64,000 nt of DNA from Prochlorococcus sp. AG-409-D09 (GTDB taxonomy: Bacteria; Cyanobacteriota; Cyanobacteriia; PCC-6307; Cyanobiaceae): positions 28,500 to 92,499 of the forward strand of contig QCJQ01000002.1 of the NCBI GenBank assembly GCA_003215935.1, read 5' to 3'. Position 1 is the first letter of the stretch, and each line of letters starts with the position of its first letter. The position numbers and the translations under genes were made by a program. Below the pieces are notes generated by a model. The model was not told the DNA's origin and made no database searches. It saw only the letters and a list, made by a program, of their open reading frames with translations. Below are positions 1 to 9,044 of this stretch, piece after piece.

Positions 1-279
1 TGTGCCATGAATTAGAAATAATAGTTTAAGATATTAATAAAAATACTATTTAAAACCAAGATTTACGCCTTGAGAAAAGTTATAATTCTAAATAATCTAA
101 TGCTTTCTTCCCAGATAGCTTAATTTAATTATCTACTCTTATTAAGATTAATGGAAAATGATTGGTTACATTTCTCTCAAAAATATTTGTTTTATGCAGT
201 TATTACTATAATTTTATTTATAATTATATTTGGGATTATAATATTTATATTTAGTTGATATTTAAGCTTAAATAAGCTA

Positions 280-471
280 ATGACATTTCATGCTACAAAA
301 TTACGTATAAGAGAACTGGCTCAGGCCTTACAAGTAGATCCTTCTGATGTGATAGCTATTTGTATACTTTTAGATATACCTGCTAGCTCTCCTCTTACTT
401 CGTTAACTATTGAGCAATGCAAGAAAATAACTGATTACTATGAAAAATATGATAAAATTAAAATTGATTAG
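280..471 (+). CDS. Small protein resembling a stand-alone IF-2 N-terminal (IF2_N-like) domain
   Basis: KLRIRELAQALQVDPSDVIAICILLDIPA...LTIEQCKKI resembles the IF2_N pattern (elAkelgv..keli..l..lgi). Confidence 0.55.
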   Translation: MTFHATKLRIRELAQALQVDPSDVIAICILLDIPASSPLTSLTIEQCKKITDYYEKYDKIKID

Positions 472-517
472 TATATTAATACCATTAGATTAAATTTGAT
501 ATACAGTATATATAAAT

Positions 518-823
518 ATGATATTAAACATGCTATTTAAACCTATCCCAAGTAATTCAGAGTTTGATTTTGATAATATGCCACCAGGAAACTATACTTT
601 TTCAGGTGAGGAAGGAGTGATTCATTTGTATGTAGATGAAAATTCTGAACAACATTGGAATTTTGAAAACTGGTTTTCTACACTCGATCCTGATTCTTAT
701 TTAGACCCAAGCGTTGAAGATATTGCAATTATAAAAAAACGCATTGACCCTCTTACAGGTAATATTAGATCTATTCAAAAAAAGAAAAAAAATAGATTCT
801 TAGAATTATTTACAAGGCAATAA
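518..823 (+). CDS. Hypothetical protein, acidic with basic C-terminus
   Basis: Clean ORF of 101 aa with no overlapping competitor. Confidence 0.6.
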   Translation: MILNMLFKPIPSNSEFDFDNMPPGNYTFSGEEGVIHLYVDENSEQHWNFENWFSTLDPDSYLDPSVEDIAIIKKRIDPLTGNIRSIQKKKKNRFLELFTRQ

Positions 824-847
824 ATATTGTAAAAGATATTTAGATAT

Positions 848-1432
848 TTATAATAAGAAAGTAATTATTCCTGAAATGAAACCAGTCGAGTGACCAATAA
901 AACTTATATTTGGTAATAGAGAATATATAAACCCCATCGATATTATTGCTAAACATGTTCTTGTAATTGATCTATTTTTTTTAAGGCATATGTTGTAATT
1001 GAAAATCTTTTCTTTACCCAAAATACTTGACAGTAAAATGAAGCTTTCTAATCCAAAAATAATTCCACTAAAGCCATAGGAAATAGATAATTTATTATCA
1101 AACAGATATATATCTAACATGTAACAAATAAGAGGCTGTAAAGGTATTAAAACAAATATTATCATTATAAATGTAAATACTTTTTTAGAATTAAGTCCCT
1201 TAAGAAAATATCTACTTACTACTATTCCAAAAATGTTACTTAGGAGATGCGAAAAATCGTGGTGGATAAAATGAGAAGTAAGAATTCTATATGGTTGACT
1301 TAGTAATACTCCTGAGTAGTATGAAAAATTTAATTTATTTATTAAGTTAAATATATCTGAATATATATATGTGAAAACTAGTAAAAGAAAAATTATAATA
1401 TATTGCCAATCATCTTTGGCAATGGTGTTCAT
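848..1432 (-). CDS. Rhomboid-family intramembrane protease
   Basis: Multi-TM; SHFIHHDFSHLLSNIFG, GFSGIIFG (GxSG serine motif) and GHSTGFISG (catalytic His) in rhomboid order. Confidence 0.75.
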   Translation of the reverse strand: MNTIAKDDWQYIIIFLLLVFTYIYSDIFNLINKLNFSYYSGVLLSQPYRILTSHFIHHDFSHLLSNIFGIVVSRYFLKGLNSKKVFTFIMIIFVLIPLQPLICYMLDIYLFDNKLSISYGFSGIIFGLESFILLSSILGKEKIFNYNICLKKNRSITRTCLAIISMGFIYSLLPNISFIGHSTGFISGIITFLL

Positions 1433-1455
1433 GATATTTATGTAAAATTTAAAAC

Positions 1456-1638
1456 TTAATTATGCATGTGCTTTTGGTGAATAGTGTCTATACTTTTTAT
1501 ATCATGAGATCCAGCCAATTCTTTTAATGACTTAGAACCGCAAATAGCACTTATTGCTATTACTATTAATGATGCTGTGCTCAATAGTTGAAGTGCAATA
1601 GGTAGATGTAGATTGATCCTTTCTCTAATAGTAGTCAT
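1456..1638 (-). CDS. Small hypothetical membrane protein
   Basis: 60-aa ORF with one hydrophobic segment. Confidence 0.4.
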   Translation of the reverse strand: MTTIRERINLHLPIALQLLSTASLIVIAISAICGSKSLKELAGSHDIKSIDTIHQKHMHN

Positions 1639-1865
1639 TGTGAATTTATTTAAATCTTATGCAAAGTAGCTAATATTTTTGAAAATGTCAATTGTAATTC
1701 CTTATATTTCTTAGAATAATATCTATTTGTCAGGAACTTTTTACAGAAATCTCAATCAAATTTTTATAGAAATATACTCAAATTTCAACTATAATAATAT
1801 TTTACTCTGATATTTTATATAATATTAAGATCATTTGATATAATATTTATGACACCATCAATTCT

Positions 1866-2114
1866 ATGGAAACAGGTTACGGCACTTGGAAAAAACGTTT
1901 AGATACATTTTTAGTTTGGAATCTATTTGTAATAATTTTAGGAGCTTTATTCTTTATGATTAGTGCTTTTTTATCTTCGAAAGGATATGTTTATCCTTAT
2001 ATTATATTTCAGAAACTTTGGTTCCCTCTATTCATACCTTCACTAAGTTTATTTTTTACAGCAGTTTCAATAGAGGTAATTGTGAACTATATAAATAGAT
2101 CTTTGTTGAAATAG
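1866..2114 (+). CDS. Small hypothetical membrane protein
   Basis: 82-aa ORF with two hydrophobic segments. Confidence 0.55.
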   Translation: METGYGTWKKRLDTFLVWNLFVIILGALFFMISAFLSSKGYVYPYIIFQKLWFPLFIPSLSLFFTAVSIEVIVNYINRSLLK

Positions 2115-2371
2115 TTAATTTAGTCTTAAGTTAATCTTATAGTTATTTATTTATTAGATAAAATAATTAATACAATATTAGAATACTTCGCTCATGATAA
2201 AACAGAAAATATTTGTTTAGAATTACCTCACATTATTCTCTCGTGATGTTAATATTTTGGATGTGATGATGATAAATAGATTTTGGTAAAAAGTCGCTAT
2301 AACAGTGAATTTTACTTAAACAATAATAAGTTTTAATATTAATACCTAATTCATTAAATGCAGATAATTAA

Positions 2372-2653
2372 TCAAGCAGCTTTTGATTCGGTTGTCTCTG
2401 ATGTATCTTTTTTATTAAGAATATTAATAACATTATTTTTTGAAATATTAACGTTTAATTTTTTGGTTGAATCCATAGAGTCTTTTATTAATAGAATTAC
2501 TAAATCTTTAATACCTGATACTACATACTTTAGTCCTTCGTATATATTAACAAGCACTTCTTGAATCTCAAATTGGTATTTCCCTTTACTGATTACTGCT
2601 GATATAACCCATATACTTATTCCTGCAAAGATAAAAAATAAAAGTGCAATCAT
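2372..2653 (-). CDS. Hypothetical membrane-anchored protein
   Basis: N-terminal TM plus hydrophilic C-terminus; preferred over the overlapping + ORF at 2358..2564. Confidence 0.5.
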   Translation of the reverse strand: MIALLFFIFAGISIWVISAVISKGKYQFEIQEVLVNIYEGLKYVVSGIKDLVILLIKDSMDSTKKLNVNISKNNVINILNKKDTSETTESKAA

Positions 2654-3055
2654 TTGTTCATTATAAGTAATTCAATCAAACCATAGATACCGCTCACGTC
2701 AACTGAATTAAATACCTATATCTAAAATACAGTAGAGATTACCCTGTTTTCATAGCTTTATAATTCTTACTCTTAATTTATAAGCATACTAGCTTAGTTA
2801 CTCCTTTAAAATTTAATTTAAATGTAGATTAATTAACTTATTGAACTTCTATGATAGATTAAAATTTTAGTTTAAATAGTCGTTAAAGATCTCTTTTTTG
2901 ACTAATTCGTTGAATAAAAACTAGTTTAAAGTTTGATTTTTGTCGTAGATGACGTGTTAATTTTTATACAAGATCATAATGCAACCATTCCTGGACGCGA
3001 TCTGCTTACATGGTATTAAGGTATTTACACCTATATATTGATAGCTAAATAAAAA

Positions 3056-3077
3056 CCCCCTGTGCAGACCCAGGGGG
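3056..3077 (-). terminator. Rho-independent terminator (minus strand)
   Basis: CCCCCTG-8 nt-CAGGGGG stem; minus-strand read is followed by TTTTTATTT. Confidence 0.75.
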
Positions 3078-3284
3078 AGAAATTTAACATTCGCATTTAT
3101 ATATAAGCGCCTCTTTGGCTACATTGTCTCTGGTAGCTAATACTCAATTTTAAAAATTCTGTTTAAGGCGTATCAGAGCTTCAAGCCTCAGTATAAATTT
3201 AAGAATTTATTATAAAACTAGATTTTCAACTTAAATTATTCTTAGCAGAAGAATTACTAAATTTTAGTTTTATGATTGTTTTTC

Positions 3285-4478
3285 TTACCTGATCTTACCT
3301 GCCTGAGCTAATTCTTCTTGCATACTTCCTTCACATGACAGTACTCTAGACCAAGAAGGTAACTGTTTTGTTATTGGAGTTTTCAAGAATTTGTTTACTG
3401 AAGGTCTAATTAAACTAGAGAACTTTTGGACTGAAAGCTCTTCTTCATGACGGTTATAAGGTAATTGATTGATCGCTGAATCTAATCCAAATTGTTTAAC
3501 TCTATCTTCTCCAACACGACTATATAAAACCTCAAGAGTAGAGATTTGAGAAGGTGTAAGAGTTATTGATTGATGTTCCATTAACCCTCTTAATACTGTT
3601 GAAAGAATTTCAGAACACATTCTTTGAAGGCCGTCTTCAGAAGAATTTCCTATTGATTTATGTTTATGGTCAAATAGACCCAGATCAACCTGAGCGATTC
3701 GACTTGTCCTGACGTGCCTATAAACCTCAGAAAGCATTCCTATTTCTAACCCCCAGTCACAAGGGATTCTTAGATTCATGGCTAAAGTATTAGTAAATGC
3801 GAATTCTCCTGCAAGTGGGTATCTAAATGCTTGCAAGTATTTTAAGTATTGCTTTTCTCCAAATAACTTTTCAAGACTAGTTAATAGAGGTCCAACAAAT
3901 AAACGAGTTGCGCGTCCTTGCAATGAATTTGTTTCTAATGATATACGGCTATAAAAAGCTTTAACATATGAGATCCCTAGTGAAGGATCCAAAAGTGGCT
4001 GTAGCATCCTTACTGGATAAGATTTGGTAAAAGTCTTTATGTCTGCATCAAATAATGCAACAACTTCTGAGTTTTGTGTGGCAACACCTATTCCTTGCCA
4101 AACAGCCCAGCCTTTACCAGGAGGAACTAGTAGTTCTAGACCATGTTTCTTTTCTTGTTCTTTTAGAAGCTCAATCACTCCAGGACCATTTGTCCATTGA
4201 ATGTGAACATCAAAAGGTAAATCATCAAAGAAACTCTTGGCTTGCTCTACTTCAGATATATTTTGTGCGGCTAAGGCAATAACTAATTGATTGAGTCCAT
4301 TTAATTCTTTTAAAACTTCTCGGATTAATTTTAGTGCTGGTCTTTGAAACTCCTCAAATAGGCAAGGTATCAATATGGTTGATGGTCTTTTTTTTAATCC
4401 ATCTCTTAGTTGAGATATGGAATCATTGAAAATCCCATATTCATGAATAGTAGTAATTAATCCCTGTTGAAAATCCAT
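3285..4478 (-). CDS. gpgS: Glucosyl-3-phosphoglycerate synthase-like glycosyltransferase
   Basis: 397 aa; STILIPCLFEEF, LVPPGKGWAVWQGI, ALFDADI (DxD) and the GLFDHKHKSIG region are typical of GpgS/GT81-like enzymes. Confidence 0.75.
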   Translation of the reverse strand: MDFQQGLITTIHEYGIFNDSISQLRDGLKKRPSTILIPCLFEEFQRPALKLIREVLKELNGLNQLVIALAAQNISEVEQAKSFFDDLPFDVHIQWTNGPGVIELLKEQEKKHGLELLVPPGKGWAVWQGIGVATQNSEVVALFDADIKTFTKSYPVRMLQPLLDPSLGISYVKAFYSRISLETNSLQGRATRLFVGPLLTSLEKLFGEKQYLKYLQAFRYPLAGEFAFTNTLAMNLRIPCDWGLEIGMLSEVYRHVRTSRIAQVDLGLFDHKHKSIGNSSEDGLQRMCSEILSTVLRGLMEHQSITLTPSQISTLEVLYSRVGEDRVKQFGLDSAINQLPYNRHEEELSVQKFSSLIRPSVNKFLKTPITKQLPSWSRVLSCEGSMQEELAQAGKIR

Positions 4479-4712
4479 ACTCCTAAAGCATTAAGTAAAA
4501 ATAAGGACTAAATTATTTTTATTATATTTGATATTATATTGTTTTGATGAATATAAGTTGATAAATCTTAAGTTGTTCATATAAAACTTATACTTTTACT
4601 CTTAAATATTATATTTAGTCACGAGTGACGTTATGTATCAAAAACTACAATACTGAATTAATCGATATACTCTTTTGTCTTTATATAAAAAATTTCTTTT
4701 ACTTATATAAGT

Positions 4713-5282
4713 TTATTCTAGAATTAAAACATGCCTTGTTAATCCTTTTTGGTGTAATTTTCTTGAATTAATTTTCAATATTATCCCATCTGTAGGATAT
4801 TCGTTAAACAAATTCCCCTTAATCCAATCTTTATAAAACTTGTGGAAGTCTTTAGGATCCTGAATTTTCATGGAAGATGGGATATCAAAACCCCAATTAC
4901 TGAGAAGTGCAAGTGTATCTGTTTCATCTAAATCAATCTCCCCATTAATATCAAATATTTGAAAAGGACAGAATCTTAGATTTCTATGATACTTGAAGGA
5001 TTGTAATGATATATCTTTATGACTAATGGAATGAAATTCAGTTGTGTATAGCTTCCCTTTTATTTCTTTTACAATAAATGAGTTTATTCTTTTAGGAATA
5101 TTGTGAACTGATTTAAGACTTTTATTTAGATGTTTTACTCTTATTGAATTGATCTTGGTAAGTTCACCAGACTTGTATTGCAATATTATTTCATCACCAT
5201 TAATTTTTGGCTGTAAAACTAATGAGGTTGAGTCTGGTAAAGAAGTCCAAAAATCATTGAATTTCTTATTACAAATATGCAA
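4713..5282 (-). CDS. Stand-alone degenerate NAD+-dependent DNA ligase adenylation-domain protein
   Basis: LQPKINGDEIILQYKSGEL (cf. LigA LKLDGLAVSILYENGVL), LLSNWGFDIPSS (cf. LKKWGLPVSD), TDGIILKINSRKLHQKGLT (cf. IDGVVIKVNSLAQQEQLGFT). Confidence 0.65.
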   Translation of the reverse strand: MHICNKKFNDFWTSLPDSTSLVLQPKINGDEIILQYKSGELTKINSIRVKHLNKSLKSVHNIPKRINSFIVKEIKGKLYTTEFHSISHKDISLQSFKYHRNLRFCPFQIFDINGEIDLDETDTLALLSNWGFDIPSSMKIQDPKDFHKFYKDWIKGNLFNEYPTDGIILKINSRKLHQKGLTRHVLILE

Positions 5283-5528
5283 AAAAGATTCCTCAAGTAA
5301 TTAGCAAAATGCGTTAAGAGATTTCGCCTTATCGTTTGCATTTATTAATATAAATGATAATTGCTTGGATTGCGAGTATTTTCAAATATAAAGCGCTATT
5401 TTTGTGAAACCATCAAATTTGGAATCAAATGCTACATTTCTATAATCGATTATTGTATTGAAGCATAAATAATAAATAAAAACATATATCTAATAATATA
5501 TCTGCAATTAATAGTTATTATCAGTTTA

Positions 5529-5565
5529 AAATAAATAAATTTACTATTATTAAATTTATTTATTT
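5529..5565. repeat. Perfect inverted repeat (15-bp arms, 7-nt loop)
   Basis: AAATAAATAAATTTA pattern at 5529-5543 pairs with 5551-5565. Confidence 0.8.
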
Positions 5566-6458
5566 ATGAGGTTGAGAATCTTCTTCCTGTAAAAAAATTG
5601 CAATTGTTATTATCTATGGATGAAAAGCTATCTAAAGTCTCTTTTTTTAGAAATTTGTATTTAAGATTTAGGAGAGGGAAAGAGTAGAAATAATTAAAAC
5701 GTATTTTGTCAGCATTTAAAAACAGGACTAATACTTTTTGTATATTTAAAATAAGTGCTAAGGTTAAGTGCTGTAAAGACTCTAATCTATATTAGTAAAC
5801 TAATTTGAGACAAAGATAAGAATAAATAAATAATTTTTATTAGATTTGAAAACTTATCAACTACTATTAATTCCTTGATAAAAGAATAGGCTAATTAGAG
5901 GTTTGTTGGAAAAATTTATAAGAATTAAATATTTAGTAATTTATGCGAGAACTTTTATGAACAACAATTTTTAATTGATGAATTATATAAGAACTATGAC
6001 TTCCTATCCTTACTACCAAGACTATGACTTAAACATACGTAAGTCAAAATCATACAATTTATTACCCAAACAGTTTGATTTGATAATCCGAATTTAAATC
6101 AACATCAAAGAGTAGCTTTTATTACGAGGATTTGTTCCTTTACTCGATCATGCCGTATTTACATTCCTCTAAAAGGCTTTTAATAAATGGGATTAAAGAA
6201 TTAGGTAACATCTTATACTTTTCCACAATTATTCTTTTTTTCTAACAAAACTCAATTAATCTTTGCTGTGATTCATCAAAAATAAACTTCAATTATTTTT
6301 AGAGACCCAGTCGAATGATATTGATATCACTACATTTTCAGTCAATTGACTCCTGACGTTATATTTCCACTTATAATTTTGGCATAAAATTAGCACTTCC
6401 TAGAAAAAATATATGCAGTTGTGGAAATGTGGAAAAACTTTAGTTTATAGTATTGAGT

Positions 6459-6620
6459 TTACTTATAGGATTTATCGGAAGGAAGACAGCCTCTTTTTTT
6501 AATTTCATTTTTAGCGTCACTTAATGCCTTATTCTCTATTTCTTCTAGAATCATCCCTAATGAATCGACTTTACTAGCATTAAAAACAAAGTCACTTTGA
6601 TTTTTGGTTTCTTCAGCCAT
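6459..6620 (-). CDS. Small hypothetical protein (53 aa)
   Basis: Manual translation MAEETKNQSDFVFNASKVDSLGMILEEIENKALSDAKNEIKKRGCLPSDKSYK*. Confidence 0.5.
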   Translation of the reverse strand: MAEETKNQSDFVFNASKVDSLGMILEEIENKALSDAKNEIKKRGCLPSDKSYK

Positions 6621-6825
6621 ATCTTTTTTATCATTGAAATAAAAATCTATTCACGAATCTCTTCTGGGACATGAGCATAAATACCTTTTTTAATCCTTGA
6701 TTGATGTATTTAAACTTTATAATCTTACCTTGCTCACTAAATAGATAATAATTCGTTGGAACTTATATTATCTATTTAGTGACACGAAATTACTTTTTTA
6801 TCTTTAAATAGTAGTTGATTATTGT

Positions 6826-6904
6826 AGGAGATGTAGTCTGCCCTTAAATGTGGCCTTACCTAAGGTACATCTCCTCACTTGAAGGTTGCAAATGTATTAG
6901 CAAC
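6826..6904. ncRNA. Candidate structured RNA with composite stem and second hairpin
   Basis: AGGAGATGTA/TACATCTCCT (10 bp), nested CCTTA/TAAGG (5 bp), then GTTGC/GCAAC hairpin. Confidence 0.35.
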
Positions 6905-7028
6905 GCTTCTATCCTAATACTATTTAAAATAAGAATTTATAATGTTTATTATTTTATCCATCCAAGTGATATTTGTTATGTAAAGCTATATATTATCTAA
7001 CAAAATTGCTGAAATTAATTTATTACCT

Positions 7029-7250
7029 TTATAAAAGTTTTGGACATTTGGTTATTGCTACAGCTACGGCTGCAAAGCTTATATTTGATGAAGCTTTTAT
7101 AGTGTCTCGAACTTCTTTGACTCCGTATTTTTCACTTGCATCACTGTATGAAAGTAAAAGCGATTTATAGTTATCGTGTCCCTCTCTGCGATATTTACAG
7201 AAGTTATCACCGACTGTATTCAACAAAGCGGATAGTGTTAATTCAATCAT
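7029..7250 (-). CDS. Hypothetical protein
   Basis: 73-aa ORF with natural composition; overlapping + ORF judged spurious. Confidence 0.5.
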   Translation of the reverse strand: MIELTLSALLNTVGDNFCKYRREGHDNYKSLLLSYSDASEKYGVKEVRDTIKASSNISFAAVAVAITKCPKLL

Positions 7251-7574
7251 GCGTTAGGCTTCTTCTTGTTTAAGTACATATCAATGCTTTGATATGTTAA
7301 ATATGCTCACATATTTTGTTATAACATATAATTAATTAATTTACATCTTATTATTTTCTTATGAAAATTTATTCTTTTCTTTAATCTGGTTGTAATGTTA
7401 TATCAAATCTGTATTGAACGTTTATCAATAAGTATAGATTAAAAGTAATTTTTTTATTCAAAATACTTTTTGGCAAATTATTCATATTGATTAGTGTTTC
7501 ACTTTATTTTCTTTGTTTCATTTCTTCCTTTTGTTTAGTTCTGCCATCTATTGTTATGAAATTTACTAATCATT

Positions 7575-7910
7575 ATGGATACAACTCTCCTTTTTATTCT
7601 TCTGTTTATTTTGTTGGCTACAGTTTCTTTATTAATATTTGGTTGGAAAGCTCTTAAACCATCTCGTAAATATGAAGCAAAGGATGGTACAAAGTTTTCC
7701 ACTGAAAGTGAATTGAAAAAATATTCAGATCTATTAACCAAGTTAGAATCTATTTATGAAGAGAAGAATTTTCAATCTTCTAACAACGAAATTCTTGATA
7801 TCAAGGTTGACTTTTTAATTCAATTGAAAAACAAAGGTTTTCCTGATTTGAAAACACTTCTTAGGTTCAAAAATGATTTCATTAAGTTAGTTAGACTTCT
7901 CGAAGACTAA
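7575..7910 (+). CDS. Hypothetical membrane-anchored protein
   Basis: N-terminal TM then charged coiled domain; preferred over the antisense ORF at 7535..7741. Confidence 0.65.
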   Translation: MDTTLLFILLFILLATVSLLIFGWKALKPSRKYEAKDGTKFSTESELKKYSDLLTKLESIYEEKNFQSSNNEILDIKVDFLIQLKNKGFPDLKTLLRFKNDFIKLVRLLED

Positions 7911-7974
7911 TTAATTATTTTTTACATTTCATTTACATAGTAAATTATATACCTTTTGCTCTTTTGTAGTAATT

Positions 7975-8142
7975 CTATCCTGCTTTCAAGTATCTTTTTT
8001 TGTTTAAATAGTTCATTCTTTTGTGCTTTCGCCCCCTTATTGCCGCACTATGTTGACATTGATATTTAAATTGTATTTCTAAACATTTTTTTATATCTGA
8101 TATGAATGCACGCCTAGAATCATCTTCATTAATGTAATCCAT
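7975..8142 (-). CDS. Small hypothetical basic protein (55 aa)
   Basis: Manual translation MDYINEDDSRRAFISDIKKCLEIQFKYQCQHSAAIRGRKHKRMNYLNKKRYLKAG*. Confidence 0.45.
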   Translation of the reverse strand: MDYINEDDSRRAFISDIKKCLEIQFKYQCQHSAAIRGRKHKRMNYLNKKRYLKAG

Positions 8143-8275
8143 AACTAAAATATTATTTGAGTATTAATTATAAATTCCCATTGATATATTTATGTATAAA
8201 TTTAATTCATTACTTTTATACAGTTAAGGTATGAATTTTGAATAGTTCGCGGTAGCCTTTTTATTAATATATCGG

Positions 8276-8440
8276 TTAGGAATTTATTTTTGTTTTTACA
8301 GCACTCTCGGGCATGTGAGGTCTTAGAAGCGTTGCTGGTAATGCAAATAACATTGCAGCAGATACTGTTAGGATTAAATCAGTTGTAAAATGACTAATTC
8401 CAAATTCGGAATGAGCAAGTGCAAAAAAGGCATTAAGCAT
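8276..8440 (-). CDS. Small membrane protein (54 aa)
   Basis: Manual translation MLNAFFALAHSEFGISHFTTDLILTVSAAMLFALPATLLRPHMPESAVKTKINS*. Confidence 0.55.
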   Translation of the reverse strand: MLNAFFALAHSEFGISHFTTDLILTVSAAMLFALPATLLRPHMPESAVKTKINS

Positions 8441-8703
8441 TTTTGTCCAAAATATAAATTAATAAAAAAATAGTATTTTTTTGTTATTTTTGTGTAGTTT
8501 CTTAGTAAAAATTATTTATTTTTTACTTTAATCTCGTTTTTTATAAAAGTTCTAAATTTCAGTCTACCTAATTAATTGAATTTTCTGTTCAATTTTACTG
8601 GATTAACATTATATATTCTGATTCTCTTCAGCAGTACTATGCAGCTTTATTATTACTTTAGATTTGCTTGTTGAATGTATTTCCTTAATGATGTTAATTT
8701 TAT

Positions 8704-9039
8704 GTGGTTTCAATTCAAAATATAAATACCATGTCAAAACCTTTTAATATGACTTCAATAATAGAAAATTATTGCTATTCAAAAAAAATATCGGAAGATG
8801 AACTTAACTTTCTAGAAAAGTGTTGGTTAGACTCTCTTAATACCTTCCATTACAGCAGATTTCCTAGTTTTGCTCCTGCAATAGTATGTGATGTTGCAGG
8901 AGTTTCAAGAGGAAGTTATTGGATCAAATGCAATGCTTCTATATTGGATACTTTGAGACCACTTGGGAAAGCCCAACAATCACGACTACATCGTATAAAT
9001 ACTGTTTTAACTCAATCGGGAGTAGAAATAGCTGCTTAA
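8704..9039 (+). CDS. Hypothetical protein
   Basis: 111-aa ORF; internal start at MSKPFNM (8731) also plausible. Confidence 0.6.
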   Translation: MVSIQNINTMSKPFNMTSIIENYCYSKKISEDELNFLEKCWLDSLNTFHYSRFPSFAPAIVCDVAGVSRGSYWIKCNASILDTLRPLGKAQQSRLHRINTVLTQSGVEIAA

Positions 9040-9044
9040 TGTTT

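Noticed and set aside
4055-4282. 75-aa + strand ORF
   Set aside because: Lies antisense inside the well-supported gpgS-like gene
6826-6876. Cyanobacterial Yfr1 or glutamine riboswitch
   Set aside because: CTCCTCACTT only partly resembles the Yfr1 ACTCCTCACAC motif and no glutamine-aptamer consensus is present; left as an unnamed structured RNA
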